64,000 nucleotides of DNA from Leptobrachium leishanense (Eukaryota; Chordata; Amphibia; Anura; Megophryidae), in assembly GCA_009667805.1 (NCBI GenBank), contig CM019063.1, forward strand, positions 198,380,954-198,444,953, written 5' to 3'. A program made the position numbers and the translations under genes. This document shows positions 58,074 to 64,000 of the stretch, piece by piece. Numbering within the stretch: the stretch's first letter is position 1; every line of letters begins with the position of its first letter. The notes beneath the pieces were generated by a model. The model made no database searches and was not told where the DNA came from. It saw nothing but the letters and a program-made list of their open reading frames with translations.

Positions 58074-59527
58074 TGTGAGTCTGATATAAATCTGACTTTT
58101 CCAAATGAATGTTACCAATTTTCCTAGTTTTCCTGTGGATAGAATAACCTGTGGAAAAAATATTGAAATGAGTGATTACAGCATCACTAAATATCATGTA
58201 AACTCATTCCTCTGGCATCATTTATCCTGGCATCTTAGTCTTACCTGCAGGAATTTATAGATCAAAATGCCAAACACAAATGTGTAGGATGTAGAGTCTT
58301 GCCCATCTCTTATATAGGTGACATAATCAGTTTGATAAAATGAATACGAGAAGCTAGCGAGTTCCTTTCTCAGCAACAAATGTTTAGCCTTTAGATCGTG
58401 ATGACCATTCTTCCTCTGTTGTGCTACATCAGAGAACTGGCAGCCCAATTTCATTCTTAATCCTAGATAATTGAGGTCCAAGGTGAAATAAAATGAGACT
58501 TTATATAGGGTTGACCTGTAATAACACAGAGCGGCTGAACAAAGATGACAACTGATGCATAATTGCTATACATTATGGAATCAACTATATTCTGCATTGT
58601 TTGCATAATACATTTTTTGATGTGCATCATCTGGTTGGTGTTGATCATAGAATTGCAACTGTACATAACATATTCAGGGTTATAAAATGACATAGGAATA
58701 ACAAGCGTAATAAAAAGAACTGGGCCATTTTGAACACAGGTTGGATTTATTTACTTTATGTTAAATGAGTTGATGTGCATTGACCAAGGGAATTGCAAAC
58801 TGCGATCTATACTAGCAAAACTAGGAAGATTTCTGCAATAATTTCCAACTGATCTATTTTGGTCTAAACTGCAAATTTTAAGGAAATTCTATTTTTAGAG
58901 GTGCACGTTCATGCACGTTGAGCAATTGGTATCTGTCCCCATATCGATAATTATATTCAAACTAAACTGCTTGAAGAAGTAAATAATAAAGTTACATAAA
59001 ATTAGATTTTGATGATTTTTTGTAGCCCTCACCTGTAACATTGGAGTGTTGATAAGGGGTAAAAGTTCGGCAGGTGATTAGAAGCTAAAAAGAAATGTTT
59101 TCCCAGCAGTTGTAGCCTTTCCTGTGACCCACAGGTATACACTTGTGCTCTTGATGGCTCTTTCTCCGTACTAGCTGGAAACACCAAGAACACTAGAAGC
59201 ACTTGGATAAACCATAATCCAATGGATTTACTAGCTGGACAACAACCAACAGTCATCCTGAGGTCTACATAGGTTTATAAACTAGAGAAACCAGAAGAAA
59301 GCAATGCTAAGTAACCGTCTGAAAGAAAGAACAGACTACTTTTGATACAACCTTTCTGTAATATTATTCATTTTATATTTTCAATATATTATTTTATACT
59401 GTATCAATCACTTACCATTTATTCCACTTATTTTGTACATTCAAGTAAGAAATGAATTAGATGTGAAGGGATATTAAACCATCGATTGGGGGGTCACAGG
59501 GCAAAATGCATTGGTGCAAGAAAGAAG
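58074..59527. other. DNA upstream of the taste receptor, no confirmed gene
   Basis: Minus-strand frames at 58218-58481, 58463-58693 and 59029-59256 are short. The last begins with a signal-peptide-like stretch (MTVGCCPASKSIGLWFIQVL). They might be remnants of another receptor, but no motif is convincing. No promoter can be assigned. Confidence 0.35.
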
Positions 59528-60250
59528 GGCCCTATCACCTCCTTAATGCAAGTGAAATGAGCGTTAGCACTGGGTTTATAGAGGTGACAGCGGAATGCCT
59601 GTATCACCTCCCGAACGCTAACGGGTTAAAAAACCCATTAGTGCATCGGTATTAGTGCTTTTTAACGCAAGCTTACTGTACTTTGCGTTCCCTATGCTTA
59701 ACATGGGGAGCGCAAAGAGTGAGCAATCAGTAATTAGCATTAGGATCACAAACTCCTAACGCTAATTACGAACTGCTGCCGCTAACTCAAACGTTTGCTA
59801 CATCTTAGAGCTGTGTCTATCTGATTCTGCTTCTGTGGAATCAGTCAGCAGCAGTTAGAACTACCCCAAAACAATTACATAGTCACCTCTCACCCCGTGG
59901 CGAGAACGGCAGCCCAATCCGCTGCTTCTGGCAGCTGGGACCAGAGTGTGACTGGGGAAAAAAAGTCCCTAGTCTCCCCCCACGATCACTCCACATACTT
60001 GGAGGTTCTCGCCAAAAGCAAGATCCTGCACGTCATGTGACCTGGCAGCACAAGCCTCCATGAAGTTCTATGGACTCCATGGAGGGGATGCTCAAGACAG
60101 TGCGTTAGCGCTGCTGCGTTCATCCTGGAGGCTAACGGTTACTACAGGGCAGGCTGCTGAATCAGGAGGCTAGTAAATCCTCTTGTAAATCGGGACGCTC
60201 AGGGGAGATCCCTGTTTTAGCTTAGGGCAAGTAATAGTGCCTGAAGTATT
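59528..60250. mobile_element. GGGCCA-family repeat, member
   Basis: It shares GGGCCCTATCACCTCC, TTAACATGGGGAGCGCAAAG, the GAGAACGGCAGCCCAATCCG block and TCATGTGACCTGGCAG with the other members. The right end is approximate. Confidence 0.6.
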
Positions 60251-62268
60251 TAAAGCTGCAGAACATAAAAGTACTTGAATGAATCAGCCTCGGATAAATT
60301 TATAATAATTTAAAAATTACTTTATATTACTGTTATTTAGGATCTATATTTTTTTCATTTTTTTGTTGCTCTCCTGTCACTGGATACCATGGCAAACAAA
60401 TATAAATTGAGCCAAAGTTCTCATGAGGAGATCATAAAAAAGCACAAAATTCACAACGATTCACCATTTTCAATCAGAGCCATAATGTCCTTGGAATTCT
60501 AAGTGTAGATACTCGAACTCACATATGAGTTTGAGGTCATGTCGGAAAATAGGAGCTGCAATTCAGAGCCGCATTTAGCAGATGACCTATACATTTTTTT
60601 CATACAGAAAAAAATACAAAGCCTTAAAATAGATAGTAAATCAATTAATTAATTCATGTGTAACAGTATGGAAAACTCTAGTGACCCTGAAGTCAGGGTT
60701 CAGACACAGAGCCGAGTCAGAGCCTTGACTAAACTATGAACTTAGGTACTTCTCAAACATATAACAAGTCTTGGTTAAACCCACTTGGGTCATGAAATCT
60801 TTTGTGAGATTAAACAAGAATTGGTCTCCACTGATGGTGGTCCATTTTACAGGTTGTGCACATTCATCTCAACCATAACTCCATCCTATTCCCCATTGCT
60901 TATTGTCATTATCCTGGGAAGAACAACTATCATGAAACCAGATTCCTTATTTGTTTTCCTCCTATGCTTTTACTTAAAATGGATCAGTCCACTCTCTCTC
61001 TCTAACCCTCATAGTTAGTTTGATCCAGCCTCATTTTTTGCTTCTGCAGTTATTAATCCCCCAGTCTACCATAGAGGCAGTCAGCAAGCATCTGTCTGTA
61101 CCTGGTCATTGCATCCTATTTTTACTGTCCTCCTATAACAAGGTACACCTGAGAAGCCCTCTCTTCCTACAAGACACCTTTTATTTACTGTTACTTTCCC
61201 ATTAAAGTGAAGAAAATACAAAGAACTTTGTGTGCTTTGGAAAGGGGATGAGTTACAGCTATCAGACTTCAATCATATCCTGCAGTTGACATTCACTTCT
61301 TGCATATGACCCTGGGGTTCCAGAATACCAACTCCTCCATAGAACCCCCCCTTTGTTTCCACTGACCAACGTTTAGATTGTACAGCCTTCTTACCCTTCT
61401 GTTTCTGTTTTTCCATGTCCTGTCTTAATTTATGGTAACCTCTTTAACACACAGTGGAATATGTGGTCAGATTTAAAAATAAACTGGTAATAATAATAGG
61501 CATTTTTATTTATCCCTCCTTTACACTGTCCTTGTTATGCACAATGAAGCGAGCTTTAGTGAATCTTATTGCTTGTCTCACTTCTTTTACCTTCTTATTT
61601 AAGACCATTTATTCCCTTGTAATTTTAATGTATTTAACTTTTCTTGTTAGTATTTTGATCTGAAATAATAATAATAATAACAACAGTAATAATAATCGCA
61701 AATATATCGCAGTAACATCCCTATTTTTTTTAAGTATATGTGCCAACTTGTTTCCAACTTTCATTTAGTATTCTATTATCGTATCTTTGTTATATTATAA
61801 TATCACTATGCAGATTGTTTTCTATCCATCTCCAACAGATATAATTATTTTTTAAATGTTTCTTTTTGCCTGCAGTAAAATGTACATTACCAATAGATGG
61901 TCTCTCTTATGATTGTTACCCAGCATGCATTCAAGGCTTCGATAATCTCTCATTATGAATTTGAGAACACTGCTTCTGGGGCAAGCTTTATAAAGACTAC
62001 TCTTTTTACACCCTGTAATTATAACGGGGTTTTCAGGTATGACATAACATTGATTTAATTATTACTTACGGTCTTTAAATTGTAGATGCTATAAATAGAT
62101 GGCATTTGACACCCTATGGAGGTTAAATCTGCTTGTCTCTGAACAAGAGGGAATTCTGACGTTCAGAAGTACAAAAATGTATGCATGATAATAATAGAGA
62201 CAAAAATATAGACAACAGTTGTACTTTTGGTTTTACTGGACTTGTATAGACTTCACAGTCAAAGTCTA
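60251..62268. other. AT-rich intergenic DNA
   Basis: Contains an AAT microsatellite at 61664-61695. No frame shows a recognisable domain. Confidence 0.4.
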
Positions 62269-62960
62269 AAGGGGTTATTCAGAGAGCACCGAAATGTCGC
62301 CGACATTTCGGTGCTCTCTCGTTCCCCGCGCTTCCCTGCACTTCGGGGAATCAAAGTTCCCCACCTTGTGATGAATTCAGCATTCACCACAGGGTCCACG
62401 AAGTGCAGGGAAAACCCGTCAAACACTCACCAAAAACCCGCCGGAACCATCGCAAAAAACACATCGAACACATCGGAAAAAGCCGACAAGCCGCCGATCA
62501 CAGCGCAGACCAGCCGCTGGAAAAAGCTGACAACTGGGGGGAAAAAAAATAAAAACAATACGATTGAAAGGGTCAAAATTGAAACGCTGTTTGCTAATAT
62601 AATCACTGAATGAAAATGTCTGGAATTTACATATAAGGTCCTATGAATGATAATAAAAAGGGCAGTTACAGAAAAAAGAAAAACCGTTTAAAAAAAAAGA
62701 AAAACTATTTGCCCAAAAAATTCTGAAAAATGCCTAAAAGATCCTAAAAAAATAAAAGCAGGAATATTTTTAACATTGAAGCCTATGGTCTTCACCTGAA
62801 TAAATATGCCGAATGAAAACACCGAACAGCAGGGCATTTCAGCAACTTTTCACTGCTGTTTGGTGTTCTGTGAATAGATTAACCATTGCTTCTCTATGGG
62901 GGATTTCACTGCCTTCAAACAGGCAACATACGTGCAGGCAATTCGCCATATTTTGGCAAA
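62269..62960. mobile_element. PIF/Harbinger-like MITE, truncated on the right
   Basis: It starts AAAGGGGTTATTCAGAGAGC and follows the element at 4743-5626 in reverse orientation as far as the GGCAATTCGCCATATTTTGG block. The right terminal repeat is missing. The frame 62227-62613 reads through the subterminal GC-rich part and is not a gene. Confidence 0.7.
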
Positions 62961-63005
62961 CTGCTCCTCACAGGGAAGAAACAGGAAGTGTCCTTCCTTT
63001 GTTAA

Positions 63006-63311
63006 CTCTTTCTTGCCGCGAGGTGTACTATGTCGTTCCTGCAGCGGGTGGGTCGTAATGCCGCGGGGTAACATAGCACGCCCCGCTGGCGTTTGTGGCC
63101 TCTGATGGCCCTGCCCCCTAGTTGTCACACGTAGCGCGTCATTGGCTGCGGCAAGATGGCCTGAACTCTGGCCTTCCCCTGCAGCAAACGCAAACTGCTT
63201 AGGTCTGCTGAAGGAGGGTCCCATCGCAGCAGCTAGCTGGCAGGGCATACTAATATGCCCTGCCAACGTTAAAGCCCTCCTGCCAGGCACAACCTGCCTG
63301 GCGGTAACGAG
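63006..63311. mobile_element. Putative TTAA-type DNA transposon (piggyBac/Kolobok-like MITE)
   Basis: TTAA flanks at 63002-63005 and 63312-63315. The ends CTCTTTCTTGCCGCGAG and CCTGGCGGTAACGAG are weakly inverted. About 300 bp, no coding capacity. An internal hairpin GGCAGGGCATACTAATATGCCCTGCC lies at 63239-63264. Confidence 0.55.
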
Positions 63312-63315
63312 TTAA

Positions 63316-63639
63316 TAAAGTTTAATGTGTTATTGAACAACATAAAGTTTTGCTGTAGTTCTGAAGCCATTTTAGTTTCAGAAGCAATCAAGTAAAGGTC
63401 TTCTATTTTGCCTCCAAATACACATATGCCTGTAACTGTATTGATTGTTTTCTAAAGTTTATTGTATACTTGAATAGCACTGATGTATGTTTGATGTGTG
63501 ATTTAAATATGAGGTCTCTGTGTAGGAAATTTCAATACTGTATTTATTGTCAAAGTGTCAAATGGAATTATTGTATTGTAATCCTAGTTATTTTATTTTG
63601 CAGTTTAACAGAACGATTCACAGAAGTAAACTCAGTAAT
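63316..63639. other. AT-rich DNA, no feature recognised
   Basis: No gene or repeat supported. Confidence 0.4.
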
Positions 63640-64000
63640 AAAACACTGTGGGCTATATTACAATCTTCACGCAAACGTTTGTGCCGGTACAAAAACCCAT
63701 TAACGCGCGGGGTAAAACTACTTGCGCCGAATCCCGTATTACATAGTCAGCACAACAATCGCGTGCAATCGTCTACCGCGGGTGAACCTGCGCGAAGTAC
63801 AGCACATCCTATACTTAACATTGTGAGCGCAAATGAGAATGTGCGCTGGTACGAGTATGGTATTACAGTCTATTTCGCGGTAATTACCGCATGGCCTTTG
63901 CGCTCATAATTTTAGCAACTCCTAAAAGCTGGTGCTAATGGCAAATTTGAACAACCCGGTTAACCCCAAATATCCAAGCCCATAAAAAGGAATGCACCAA
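63640..64000. mobile_element. GGGCCA-family repeat, divergent, at window edge
   Basis: It opens GGGCTATATTACAATCTTC and contains ATACTTAACATTGTGAGCGC, the diverged form of the family's ATACTTAACATGGGGAGCGC block. It runs toward the window edge. Confidence 0.45.

Noticed and set aside
59029..59256. Signal-peptide-like 75-codon frame upstream of the taste receptor, considered as a vomeronasal-receptor first exon
   Set aside because: The hydrophobic start is plausible, but following exons with family motifs could not be found.
62227..62613. 128-codon frame
   Set aside because: It crosses the terminal repeat of a Harbinger-type MITE, and its relatives at 5306-5602 read the same repeat in other frames; not a gene.
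1..64000. Direct repeats such as the 139-bp and 81-bp arrays considered as CRISPR-like
   Set aside because: Units are contiguous without unique spacers and lie inside eukaryotic transposons.

Overview
The window looks like nuclear DNA of an amphibian, most likely a frog. No bacterial features are visible. Almost everything recognisable is a transposable element of a mix typical of amphibians: CR1 and L2 LINE tails, ORF1-bearing L1/Tx1-type retroposons, hammerhead-ribozyme sequences of the kind carried by Penelope-like elements, hAT, PIF/Harbinger and Tc1 DNA transposons, one solo LTR, minisatellites and foldback repeats. The only host gene I am confident of is one intronless bitter taste receptor (TAS2R family) on the minus strand at 56967-58073. 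No tRNA, rRNA or CRISPR was seen.

Layout. 1-11.65 kb: a decayed CR1 LINE, a PIF/Harbinger MITE, a hammerhead-bearing repeat, a second CR1 tail, a 2-kb foldback element broken by CR1 and L2 fragments, and a Tc1 fragment interrupted by an 842-bp hammerhead-bearing insertion. 11.65-19.2 kb: a long hAT transposon with a BED-finger transposase relic, a 139-bp tandem array near one end, an 81-bp array near the other, and a 1.16-kb poly(A) retroposon inside it. 19.2-25.65 kb: a hAT MITE with an internal minisatellite, mixed low-information DNA, hairpins, and two further hAT left ends. 25656-25755: exactly 100 N. 26382-40453: a second, nearly identical copy of 1-16127. It lacks the 842-bp and 1.16-kb insertions and ends in a different hAT right end. 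40.9-56.6 kb: a foldback with a nested solo LTR, ORF1-only L1-type elements, a GC-rich minisatellite, several MITEs and a 2.1-kb hAT element. 57-58.1 kb: the taste receptor. 58.1-64 kb: mostly unassigned, with degraded MITEs.

How the parts fit. The two large copies are best read as the two haplotypes of one locus placed in series across an assembly gap. The flanking 8-bp duplications support this. The hAT at 11650-19206 has near-matching flanks. The hAT in the second copy has the left flank of that element but a right flank that exactly matches the left flank of a different hAT starting at 22850. That is the signature expected if recombination between two hAT copies deleted the interval between them on one haplotype. 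The main biological interest lies in four hammerhead-like sequences at independent sites, one of them on an insertion present in only one copy, in the L1-type elements that carry ORF1 without ORF2, and in the taste receptor's unusually long, glycosylation-site-rich second extracellular loop.
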